This document shows, piece after piece, positions 36,001 through 43,739 of a DNA stretch of 43,739 nt; position 1 is the first letter of the stretch; each line of letters begins with the position of its first letter. Position numbers and translations under genes: made by a program. The stretch is from the NCBI GenBank assembly GCA_003833135.1, contig QZLH01000178.1:22307-66045 (forward strand), in the 5' to 3' direction. Under the pieces are notes generated by a model that searched no databases, was not told the origin of the DNA, and saw nothing but the letters and a program-made list of their open reading frames with translations. This stretch comes from Oehlia diaphana. Taxonomy: Eukaryota > Glomeromycota > Glomeromycetes > Glomerales > Glomeraceae.

Positions 36001-36590
36001 ATTATTGGCGCAACCGATGAGCAAAGATATAATATTCGGTGTTAAGGGTAAATCTCTCTTTTTTTGGATAATTCTTATATAAGAAAATAATTGATTATTA
36101 AACATTTATAAAAAAATTTATAAAAAAAAAGATTTAGAAGAATTAATATTTCTATTATCTGAACGACCGGGAGAAATGGTACGTTGTTCACACATCAGAA
36201 ATATGTTTGCGTCTAGAGCTTGTCGCAAATCTATAATGATTGGAGATGCATTAAGCCGTCAACAAATGGGAAAGGTCAGTTTGTATTCTATAGTAGACTA
36301 TTACATCATTCACCGTATAAAAAGCTATTATGATAATTCATTTTTGTAGATTGTAAAACATATGGGTGATATTGATCAACCATGGGTAAGAGAATCTCTC
36401 TTTTTTAATCATCAATAATTTATTGAAAATTTCAATTTTCCATATTCTTTAGAATTGTCCTCACGGTCGACCAACCATGAGACACCTTTTTGATTTGTCA
36501 AAAGCACGAAGTTCTCAACCATATATAATGCGTCCTAAAAGCAATCAAAGCAATTTATACAAATTGTTTAGAAACACATGTAATAGTTAA
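33042..36590 (+). CDS. PMS1: MutL homologue Pms1 (PMS2-type), mismatch repair, 13 exons
   Basis: Exons: 33042-33168, 33281-33367, 33432-33640, 33723-33892, 34000-34158, 34233-34350, 34425-34509, 34588-34661, 34738-35813, 35878-36047, 36132-36274, 36350-36385, 36453-36590. Phases agree throughout, giving 863 residues, near yeast Pms1 (873). The N-terminal GHKL ATPase has [10 protein letters not shown] (29-38), DDGIGI (58-63) and [11 protein letters not shown] (92-101). Residues about 365-640 are a charged, poorly conserved linker, entirely in exon 9. The C-terminal endonuclease domain has FNLGFI, the metal-binding [12 protein letters not shown] (from about 676; DQHA-x2-E-x4-E), [12 protein letters not shown], and [12 protein letters not shown] near the end. 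With Mlh1 it forms MutL-alpha, which nicks DNA after mismatch recognition. All catalytic motifs are present, so it should be active. Intron 1 contains two ACGCGT boxes. Confidence 0.95.
33194..33261. promoter_or_regulatory. Two MCB boxes (ACGCGT) in PMS1 intron 1
   Basis: ACGCGT occurs exactly at 33194-33199 and 33256-33261 inside the 112-bp first intron. The surrounding DNA is very AT-rich, so two CpG-bearing hexamers 62 bp apart are unexpected by chance. ACGCGT is the MBF binding site of yeasts and controls G1/S genes. They lie 152-219 bp after the start codon. Confidence 0.5.
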
Positions 36591-37115
36591 TTACTAGCTT
36601 TCAGTAAAATCTATACATACACTTGCATTCAAGCTAATTGCACTGAAATATTAACTTTAGCACCAAAGTATTATAATATAAATCACTCATTAAAATTAAA
36701 TAATTAAGAAATCTTTTTTTAGCAGTACTATAAAAGTCTATGATTTTCAGTGATCTACATGATTTTTTCTCAATAGTCAGTAATCCAATTTTTATAATAC
36801 TTGAAATCTAAGCTATTTTTTACTTAAAGAATTGAATTTTTCCATTTATTTTGCTGTCTTGCCTTAGTTAAAAAGGTTAAAATTTTACTTTTTTATAAAT
36901 TAGGTGATTTTTACAAAATTTTACTATTAATTAAATAAATACTTTTAAAATATTGCTTCAAACCTTAACTTTAAAATAAATATAAATTTATTACACCAGA
37001 ACTTGTAATTTATACTGTAAATTTAATTTAAAGTTGGCACTTTCTTTTTGTAATCCACTGTATATTATATTATTTTAAATATAACAAATATATTGTATTA
37101 AGAAAATTTATAAAT
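36591..37115. other. PMS1 3' flank, AT-rich
   Basis: This should contain the 3' UTR of PMS1. No gene, hairpin or repeat stands out before the MULE end at 37116. Confidence 0.5.
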
Positions 37116-37287
37116 GTACACATAATGTGTAAACACGTACCACTGCTGTGCCAATAGCGATATCATATTTATTTACGTCATATGATGGAATTATTTACGT
37201 CATAGTCATAAGGTCCTATTATTAAAATTACATTATTCCTACTTTCTTTCTCTTTTGCTTTCTATCTAACCTTTTAGTATAATCAAG

Positions 37288-39228
37288 ATGAATAAAATAG
37301 AACAAGAAAATGTTAATTGTGATGAACAATATGATGCTTCACTTTCAATAATAACTTACATAATTTTCTTCTGTTGTATATCGTTATGTTTTTTCTATCT
37401 TCTGTTACATGTTTCTTCTTTCTTTTGTTATATATGTTTTCTCTATCTTTATTGTATATGTTTCTTCTATCTTATTTGTCATCAATCATCTAATTAAAGA
37501 ATCTGCTTAATAGCTTAATAAAACAAACTCAAATTCATTTATTGATATAAATATAATAGACCCAAAATCATTCATTGATAATGATATAGATTCAAAATCA
37601 TTCATTGATAATGAAACGAATGAGTCTGATAGACCAGATGAGCCATCTGATTCTTTAGAATTAATCTCTAAGCTTACCTTTACCGATTGAAAAGACTTCA
37701 AAAGTTGGTTATATAAGTTTGCGTCAAAAGAGAATTTCAGTTATAAGATTAGAATAAGCGAAACTATTCAAAATGTAATGCGAAAGGTCATTTACAAATG
37801 TGCAAAATCTGGGTCTCATAATCCCAAATTACATCAGATCTGACAAAGCAATACAATGTTTATTTCCAACAAATACTATACCCTTGAAAATTTAACGTCA
37901 CTTATCCAAAAATAGGAGTTGTAAAAGTAAATTCATTTAATAATAAACATAATCATCTGCTTATCCTGATAATTCAAAAAATAGCTCCACAGTTTTGAAA
38001 GTTGACAAAGAAAATGTTGGCTGATATAGAGAAGTACGTTATTAAAGGGTGAATAGATTTGGTATCTATATATCCCCTATTAAGGTATAACTATCCAGAT
38101 CAGCCTATTCACAAAAAAAATTTGTATAACGCAATTTATTAGTTTCAATAAAAATATAATTTGGGAGATGAAGATGCCTCTCAGATGCTCTAACGATTGA
38201 TAGACTGAAAGAACTTAAAGTCGCTTTAAATTGTAAAGACTCAATTAGATCTAATCTTGAGGAGGTTGATTTCTCTTTTATGGATGTCACCTACACAAAG
38301 AGAGTTATATAGTAAGCACAATGATGTCGTTATAATTGATAGTACACTCTCCGGTAAAAAGTATCTGACCACCCTAAAAATTAAAATATATCAAAGGAAT
38401 TGAGGTATTTAATAGAAAATTTTCACTTATTTTAAAGTTTGAAGTGCAAAATACATGTTAGAAATGATTTTTTTATTTAATTAATAGTAAAATTTGATGT
38501 AAATAATTAATTCAAAAAATAGCAAAATTTTTAACTTTTTAACCAGAACAATTACAGCAAAATGGATAAAAGATTTCGATTCTTTGGCTAAAAAATACCT
38601 TATGTTTAAAAATTCAGGAAAATTGAATCATTAGTTATTGAGCAATCCGCCTTTGAAGATAGGCAAAATTCAGTAAAAATAATGATCTACATATGAAATT
38701 TACAAAAATTGCCGATTTTTAGCAGAAGATTCCTAAACAACTACTGATCAAATTTCTCTGATTTTTAGTACATAAGGTAATTTTTAGTCAGAGAATCAAA
38801 TTTTTATGTCCATTTTGCCATATCTATTCTAGTTAAAAAGTTAAAAAATTTGCCATTTTTTAAATTTATTATTTACATCAAATTTTACTATCAATTGAGT
38901 AAAAAAATCATTTCTAACATGTATTTTACACTTCAAACTTTAAAATAAGTGAAAATTTTCTATTAAATACCTCAATTCCTTTGATCTATTTTAATTTTTA
39001 GGATGGTCAGATACTTTTTACCGGGGAGTGTACCTATAATACAAATCAATTATAAATGATCCTTTGTATCATAATCATAATCAATAATAACTACAGAACT
39101 AGGATCGTAATATATGTAATAATTGTGAATGAAACACTGGATACTTATCGGTAGATATTTGATAGTATATCTACTGAAACAGGTATTTTTTTAGGAGTTA
39201 TTTTTTCTGATTCTGATTTATACATGAA
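37288..39228 (+). pseudogene. MULE transposase relic, N-terminal half (FAR1-like plus start of DDE)
   Basis: It begins MNKIEQENVNCDEQYDA (ATG 37288). A Phe/Tyr/Cys-rich low-complexity stretch follows, made by a roughly 30-bp TTCTTCTATCTT-type tandem repeat. Then come acidic repeats DPKSFIDND / DSKSFIDNE (30-bp units, 37555-37615). After that is a FAR1/WRKY-like DNA-binding part (KDFKSWLYKFASKENFSYKI .. MRKVIYKCAKSG .. NNKHNHL). Next is a MULE-type segment (KMLADIEKYVIKG .. IYPLLRYNYPDQPIHKKNLY .. GDEDASQ). The DDE domain begins at NDVVIIDS, is interrupted at 38344, and resumes at TYNTNQ (39033), continuing to TETGIFLGVIFSDSDLYM near 39228, with the second catalytic Asp region. Many stops and shifts break it. 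Confidence 0.75.
38345..39030. mobile_element. Tc1-like foldback element with about 330-bp inverted arms
   Basis: The two halves are nearly complete inverted copies. The left starts CACTCTCCGGTAAAAAGTAT and the right, on the other strand, CACTCCCCGGTAAAAAGTAT; similarity then runs with few differences for about 170 bases and more loosely to the centre near 38690. TA lies on both sides (38343-38344, 39031-39032). The start ..GTAAAAAGTATCTGACCAC resembles fungal Tc1-type ends. There is no coding capacity. It could form a 686-bp hairpin. It sits inside the MULE transposase relic. Confidence 0.88.
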
Positions 39229-39805
39229 GTCAAAATTAAAGACCAAAAGTAGAAATATTTTGACTTGGGAAGGTCAAAAGTCGAAATTAAAGTCGAAATG
39301 GTTGAAATTACATCATAGTCATATGATTTTTATAATTATAATTTAATATAAAATTTTAAACGTGAATAACTCCGTCAATATTGATGCTACAGATACGAAA
39401 TATATATCATTGGAATCCTCTCGATGAGCTGAATCCAACCGTATAAAGATCATAAAAATTGAATCACTGGATGCCTTCATTTCTTCATCAGTTTGGTCAG
39501 TTTTTGAATCCGTCATTATTATATTAGATTAAAGTATTAAAAAAAATAGTATGTAATAATTAATATTAACGAAAGAAAAATTATTAATGAAAGGAAAATT
39601 ATTAATGAAGGGAAAATTAATTATTAACGAAAGGGAAAATTAATTGGAGTTCGTTAACTTTGAATTTTAATATTATTGTTTACTATAAAATCACATGACT
39701 TTAACGCAATTTCGACCATTTCAACTTTTGAAGGGGCCCAAGTTGAAATTATTTTGACCATTTCGACCATTTTGGAGGTAAAAATTAACCAATTTCAGTT
39801 TCATG
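39218..39805. repeat. Diverged inverted-repeat element inside the MULE
   Basis: The left part (39218-39310) and the right part (39700-39805), read on the other strand, share TATACATGAA, then TTGACTTGGG/TTCAACTTGGG, GGTCAAAAGTCGAAAT-type words and AAATGGTCGAAAT. Identity is moderate, so it is older than the foldback element. It begins exactly where MULE homology stops. The centre (39355-39480) holds a diverged copy of the 166-bp unit found at 40500-40830. Confidence 0.5.
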
Positions 39806-39825
39806 TATACTTGAAAATAATCACC

Positions 39826-40345
39826 ACCGGTTTCTATTTCCGAATTCTGGGCTAAAATCTATAAAAAAAGGTAGTAAGAGAATGTTAATAAATGTTCTTG
39901 CATAAATAAAATAAAAAAACTCCAACTTTCCTTTTTAAAAACACTCACTGGTCCCATTTGAGTTTCAGGCCGAAATCTACAAAAAAATAGAAATAAAAGA
40001 ATGTTAATAAACATTCTTACATAAAGAAAAATAAAAAATTTGCTTCCTTCCTTTGAAAATACTCACCACCGGTCTTTAGGCCAAAATCTACAAAAAAAAA
40101 GTAAAAGAACATTAATAAATGTTCTTATATAAAGTAAACAAAAAAAAACCCTCCTACTTCTCCAAATACTCATCAGTCTCCATTTCTGAGTTACAGGTTA
40201 AAATCTACAAAAAAAAGAAGTTAAGAACGTTAATAAACATTCTTACATAAAAAAAAAACAAAAAAAACCTCCTTCTGCTTTCTCCTTTAAAAACACTTAT
40301 TAATGATCCTCATTTTCAAATTTTCAGGATGAAATCTACAAAAAG
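39826..40345 (-). repeat. Tandem array whose units look like intron plus mini-exon
   Basis: AAATCT marks units at 39855, 39973, 40084, 40201 and 40332, so the period is 111-131 bp. Read on the minus strand, each unit has a T-rich tract ending TTTTTTGTAG or TTTTTATAG, then 21-34 bases of the form ATTTTRGCCTGAAACTC..ACCGGTG, then GTGAGT or GTGATT (ATGAGT in one). That is the arrangement 3' splice site, short exon, 5' splice site. Each intron-like part contains an 8-bp-arm palindrome (AGAATGTT..AACATTCT or AGAACATT..AATGTTCT). I see no long open frame through the mini-exons. Confidence 0.65.
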
Positions 40346-40499
40346 GAAAAAAGTAAAACATGCATATGGGCTGATTTGTCTATCTTTAATTAAAATATTG
40401 ATTTTATTAATTTTTTATTATACAAAATAATATATAATATACAGTAAATTGGGAATGAGTATTAAAAAATATTTATTTAATGTTATTATACTTTGTATC

Positions 40500-40830
40500 T
40501 TAACTTTAAACGTAAATATCTTCAGATCCAATGATCCAATCAGCAAGCTCTTTTTTTGTTTATATAGACCAGATCAAGGGTTTCCCAAAGAGCATAAATT
40601 TATAAAAAATGAATCAGTGGATCCCAAGATATTTGCATTTAAGCATATTAAAAAGTTTGTACTTCAACTTTAAACGTAAATATCTCCGAATCTAATGATT
40701 CAATCGGCAAGCTCTTTTTTCGACTATATAGTCCAGAACAAGGGCTTTTTAACAAGCCTAAAATTATAAAAAACGGATCAGTAGATCTTGATATATTTGC
40801 GTTTAAAGATGGTAATATATACTTTGACAT
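40500..40830. repeat. Tandem duplication, 166-bp unit, two copies
   Basis: CTTTAAACGTAAATATCT begins at about 40502 and again at about 40668. Both units continue with matching words (CAAGCTCTTTTTT, TATATAG.CCAGA.CAAGGG, ATTTATAAAAAA.G.ATCAGT). A more diverged third relative lies at about 39355-39480. A short plus-strand frame (40449-40673) is a by-product of this repeat, not a gene. Confidence 0.7.
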
Positions 40831-41199
40831 AAAAAAATTATTTTTATTGTTTGAAAGTATCTATTATGATACCATCCTTTATATGATAATTTATTATATT
40901 TTTATAAACATTTATAGCTACTAAGACTATATAAATTTTTGGTTTACTTTATATTTTATTAAAATATACTTACTTTTTAAAAATATATGTTAAAAATTCC
41001 ATATATATAAGAAATGGGTTTTTTCACAGCTCTTTTACATTTAATAATTTAAGTTTTGCAAATGTAAATTTTTGTTCAACTTATTATTTAGTCAAGTGAT
41101 CATAAATCAGATGATTTTTTGGTATTACAAAACAATTTTGAGTAACAAAAAAATTGTGAAAATCAATTCAATACCTCTTTAATACAGAGTAAACAAATC

Positions 41200-41345
41200 N
41201 GCCGAAACTGCCAAAATTATATTAAAGTTATATTAAAAAACTGGCGAAACTCTGGAGAAAGGCGAAACTGCCAAAACTTATTATAAATGCCGAAACTGCC
41301 AAAACTCTGCCAAAACTATAATAAATCTATAGTAAAATATTGACA
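41200..41345. repeat. Short-motif cluster GCCGAAACTGCCAAAACT
   Basis: Variants of GCCGAAACTGCCAAAACT or parts of it (GGCGAAACTGCCAAAACT, CTGCCAAAACT) occur about six times in 145 bp, irregularly spaced and separated by TTATATTAAA-type words. The undetermined base at 41200 adjoins the first copy, which suggests assembly trouble in a longer array. Function unknown. Confidence 0.65.
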
Positions 41346-41544
41346 AAACTAATCGTAGGATTTTGAAGAAGTTTAAACAAACAACCTTAATGGAGATAGG
41401 TAATTATTTCAAAATTTATTTGAGATAAGATATAACCTTGTGAAGGGCAAGTCACAAAATTTGGATCTACTAATCTCATTATTTTTGATCAATTTCTACA
41501 TTTTCTACGATTATAAATAGAAACTGATAATGAAGAAATAAGTA

Positions 41545-42420
41545 TAGAAATCAGAGAACAAGAGCAAAATACAAGACAAATCCTTTTACAATCATTAGTT
41601 TTAACTATACTAATGAAAGTAATCCTCAAAGTATAGAATATACGAGCAACTGGCATACAGGGAATCAGATATTATGTAATTCTACTCAATAAAAGCACGC
41701 ATTTATGCACTTATCTTCTTTTAATTAATAAGGGATTGGTATGTCAGAATTTTTTTTATGTTGGTACCTACTTTAGATTCGCCACCTTCCACATATGTAT
41801 GATTTTAAATCAATGGTATATAAATCCTAATGTTGAACTGAACAATCTTTTACAACAATATCCTTTTATCCCAGTATATGATAGGATACAATCAAAAGAT
41901 AACATACCAAAATCCTATCACTTTCCAACATTTTTTTTCTATTCAGATTGATTCACATGGCTCTTAACCATCCTAACCAGCCGTAAACTCGCCTAAAGCT
42001 ATGTACGTAGAATTGGCCAGATTATCAAAAAAGGCTATTGACTGTACCCTTAAAAGTAATAAGTAATAAGAATTGTTAAATATTTTCAAGGTCTTTATTT
42101 ATGATGTAAAAAGTGGACTGAAACTGGAAAACTTTACTGATGTTATTAATTCTGTTATTATCAAGCATAAGGGTCAGCCACCAAAAAGGCTAATAACAAG
42201 CATTGAAAAGGTTTTAAATAGAGAAAAATGGGTTCTAAAAAATGTTAGCAATAGTAATATAATAAAAGACAACAATACTTCAAATATTATAGAAGACTCT
42301 ACAAATGATATAAAAGGTCGAAAGTGCAGTAAATATAAGCAGTATGGACATTATGAAGATGTGTCAAAATGTTATTTAATATTTAAGCGTATTTATTTAG
42401 GTGTATTTTATTGTAATTAG
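41545..42420 (+). pseudogene. MULE transposase relic, C-terminal half (SWIM and zinc-knuckle region)
   Basis: Successive frames read REQEQNTRQILLQSLV, then GIRYYVILLNKSTHLCTYLL and INKGLVCQNFFYVGTYFRFA, then FHICMILNQWYINPN. This matches the SWIM zinc-finger region of MULE transposases (normally CxC..CxH), in which two ligands have been lost here (CTY, CQN). The last open part (from about 42073) has a basic KGQPPKRLITSIEK segment and a broken zinc knuckle, CSKYKQYGH, lacking the second Cys. Stops near 41640 and 41950 separate the pieces. Position and orientation fit the same element as the half at 37288-39228. Confidence 0.7.
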
Positions 42421-42547
42421 TTAATTGATTTTATACAATAAAAACAGACTGCAGTTTAAAGTCACATAATATAAATATATTAAGTTACGTAATATATGTT
42501 CATACATTATGTGTACAAATATAAATTGCCTAAAAAAAATGCTTTTT

Positions 42548-42890
42548 GTATTATAATTGAGAAAAACATTTTAGTATTTTTTCATGTAAAAAAATACTGA
42601 AACATTTTTTCTTAATAGTAATTATTATACAGAAAAATATCTGGTTTGATATTTTTTTATTTTTTTAACTAAAAAACGTCAGATTTGATATTTTTCATTA
42701 AAAAAAAAATTTATTTTTTAAAAAACTAAAAATGTTAGATTCAATGTTTTTCATTAAAAAAAACTTTTTTTATTATTTTTAATTAAAAATATCAGGCTTG
42801 ATGTTTTCAATTAAAAATACATTTTTTATTAATGTATTTCATTAAAAAACTTAGGTTTTTTTATTTTTAATGAAAAAACATCATTTTTGA
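42548..42890. repeat. Hairpin followed by degenerate T/A-rich tandem units
   Basis: 42548-42633 can pair with itself: GTATTATAATTGAGAAAAAC on one arm and, on the other strand, GTATAATAATTACTATTAAG on the other arm, meeting at AGTATTTTTT. Next, a unit like GTTAGATTCAATGTTTTTCA recurs near 42640, 42679, 42738 and 42793 with CATTAAAAAA inserts. There is no gene. Confidence 0.5.
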
Positions 42891-43005
42891 TATATAGATC
42901 AAATAGGTCAAATAGGTCAGATCATGTAAAATAGGTTATTTGACCTGATTTGACCCAATTTTTTTGTTAAGTTGGATAAGATAGATTACTTGATGTTCAG
43001 AACAT

Positions 43006-43195
43006 TAGGCCAAATGGCTAAATGGTCAGTGGTCAACTCCAGCGGTCCAGCCAAATACTAAATAGCAAAAAAAATAACTAGATAAATATTAGTATCTTGT
43101 TAGTATTTGGTTATGACCAAAACTTTTTTGGCTATTTTAGCCACAACCAAATCATCAAATGGCTAATAACTAACCCTGTCCAAACAGCTAATGTC
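43006..43195. repeat. Possible small inverted-repeat element
   Basis: Words near the ends and centre are inverted: CCAAATGGCTAA (43011) occurs again in the same sense near 43156, while CCAAATACTAA (43050) pairs with TTAGTATTTGG (43099). A direct repeat of CAAATAGGT precedes it at 42899. Boundaries are uncertain. Confidence 0.35.
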
Positions 43196-43526
43196 TAACA
43201 CTACTATAACTAATTTGTAATGCTATAATTCTGAAATTAAGTATATAATTTTGACCAGAATTATATATTTAATTTTAGCAAAAATTAACAAATATTCTAA
43301 TAAAAAAAGTAATATTACACAAAATTCTAATATTGCTTCTATTAAAATCAATTTTTGTGAAATGGTTATCATAAAAAAAAAAGATCTACATTTCTGTTTA
43401 GCTGAAATCAGGGTTAGGAATTGTACTAGTATAGTACTAGTACAGTATAGTACAATATTAAATACTGTATTCTGTATTTATACTTGAAAATTTAATACAA
43501 ATACAATTTTAATATATATTATTAAT

Positions 43527-43708
43527 AACATATGGGCCAATTCTTGGAATTTAATTTTTTTACACAAAAATAATTTATTAAAGCAAATATAAATTATTAT
43601 TTATATAAGAATAATAATTTTATACTAAATAATGCAAAAAAAACTAATTAATTATATAATTTTTAATTTTTTTTAATATAAGATATCATTAAAATTTAAT
43701 AGATCAAA
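43527..43708 (-). repeat. Dispersed repeat, copy B (inverted mate of 616-803)
   Basis: Read on the minus strand it follows copy A from AAATTTTAATGATATCTTAT to GGCCCATAT with about a dozen differences and one 10-bp indel. Copy B is the shorter. Both limits fall inside the window, so the repeat is about 180 bp. Confidence 0.7.
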
Positions 43709-43739
43709 TATAACTCTCATGACAAAATCATTGATAATT

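Larger units (their letters stand above)
37116..42516 (+). mobile_element. Decayed MULE (Mutator-like element) with nested insertions
   Basis: The left end GTACACATAATGTGTAAACA and the right end, on the other strand, GTACACATAATGTATGAACA are inverted repeats of about 20 bp. The flanking 10-mers ATTTATAAAT and AAATATAAAT agree at 8 of 10, consistent with a 9-11-bp MULE duplication but weak in AT-rich DNA. Inside, on the plus strand, are an N-terminal transposase part (about 37288-39228) and a C-terminal part (about 41545-42420). They are separated by a foldback element at 38345-39030 and a repeat block at about 39229-41345. The intervening blocks account for nearly half of the 5.4 kb. Confidence 0.7.

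Noticed and set aside
39826..40345. CRISPR-like or LTR-like array
   Set aside because: There is no repeat/spacer division; the conserved words sit at splice-like positions and the rest is low complexity.
40449..40673. Plus-strand 74-codon frame beginning MGMSIKK
   Set aside because: It is generated by the first unit of a 166-bp tandem duplication; the second unit does not keep the frame.
43425..43460. GTACTAGTATAGTACTAGTAC palindromic run
   Set aside because: It is short and local with no related context; it could be the edge of a repeat, but I cannot delimit one.
616..43708. Idea that the inverted copies at both window ends are terminal repeats of one 43-kb element
   Set aside because: Six unrelated housekeeping genes lie between them, the copies have no matching flanks, and the window borders are arbitrary.
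1..43739. tRNA, rRNA and other structured RNA genes
   Set aside because: I looked for GGTTCGAATCC-type B boxes and conserved rRNA words on both strands and found none; a covariance-model scan could still find one I missed.

Overview
The window looks like nuclear DNA of an AT-rich, transposon-rich filamentous fungus. An arbuscular mycorrhizal (Glomeromycotina, Rhizophagus-like) genome is my best guess. Support: six intron-rich genes with introns mostly of 50-300 bp and GT..AG borders; two fungal-type genes (PPZ-type phosphatase, Zds1) plus a fungal-style Rcf2; long AT-rich deserts; and decayed Tc1/mariner, pogo, MULE and hAT-like elements. The taxonomic call is inference; no marker gene is present. 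I saw no rRNA, tRNA or CRISPR locus.

Layout. 1-9170 is a gene desert made of small inverted-repeat elements, two tandem arrays, and a hAT-like element (3157-3918) inserted in degenerate telomere-like hexamers. 9171-11943 holds two convergent genes: RCF2 (+), a respiratory supercomplex factor, and DDI1 (-), a ubiquitin-binding aspartyl protease of 11 exons. 14119-17659 is a composite Tc1/mariner insertion with two decayed transposase copies and a 792-N gap that is probably an assembly artefact. 19471-20961 is a PPZ1-type Ser/Thr phosphatase (-). 22773-24985 is a dead pogo/Tigger element. 27852-36590 is the densest gene block: ZDS1 (-), UBC8/UBE2H (-) and PMS1 (+). UBC8 and PMS1 diverge from a 250-bp promoter carrying an E2F/MBF-like box, and PMS1 intron 1 has two ACGCGT (MCB) boxes. 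37116-42516 is a single decayed MULE, split by a Tc1-like foldback element inserted exactly at the codons of its first catalytic Asp and by a second, larger block of repeats. That block includes an unusual tandem array whose units look like intron plus mini-exon. The window ends in more small repeats and an inverted copy of the repeat at 616-803.

The six host genes are ordinary housekeeping genes (mitochondria, ubiquitin/proteasome, phosphatase signalling, mismatch repair) and do not form a pathway. I found no new multi-gene system. The most unusual signals are structural: the nested MULE, the intron-like tandem array, the double-inverted ends of the Tc1 element, and the hAT element inside telomere-like DNA. 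Exon borders were placed by eye from splice consensus plus protein similarity known from memory; no alignment was run.
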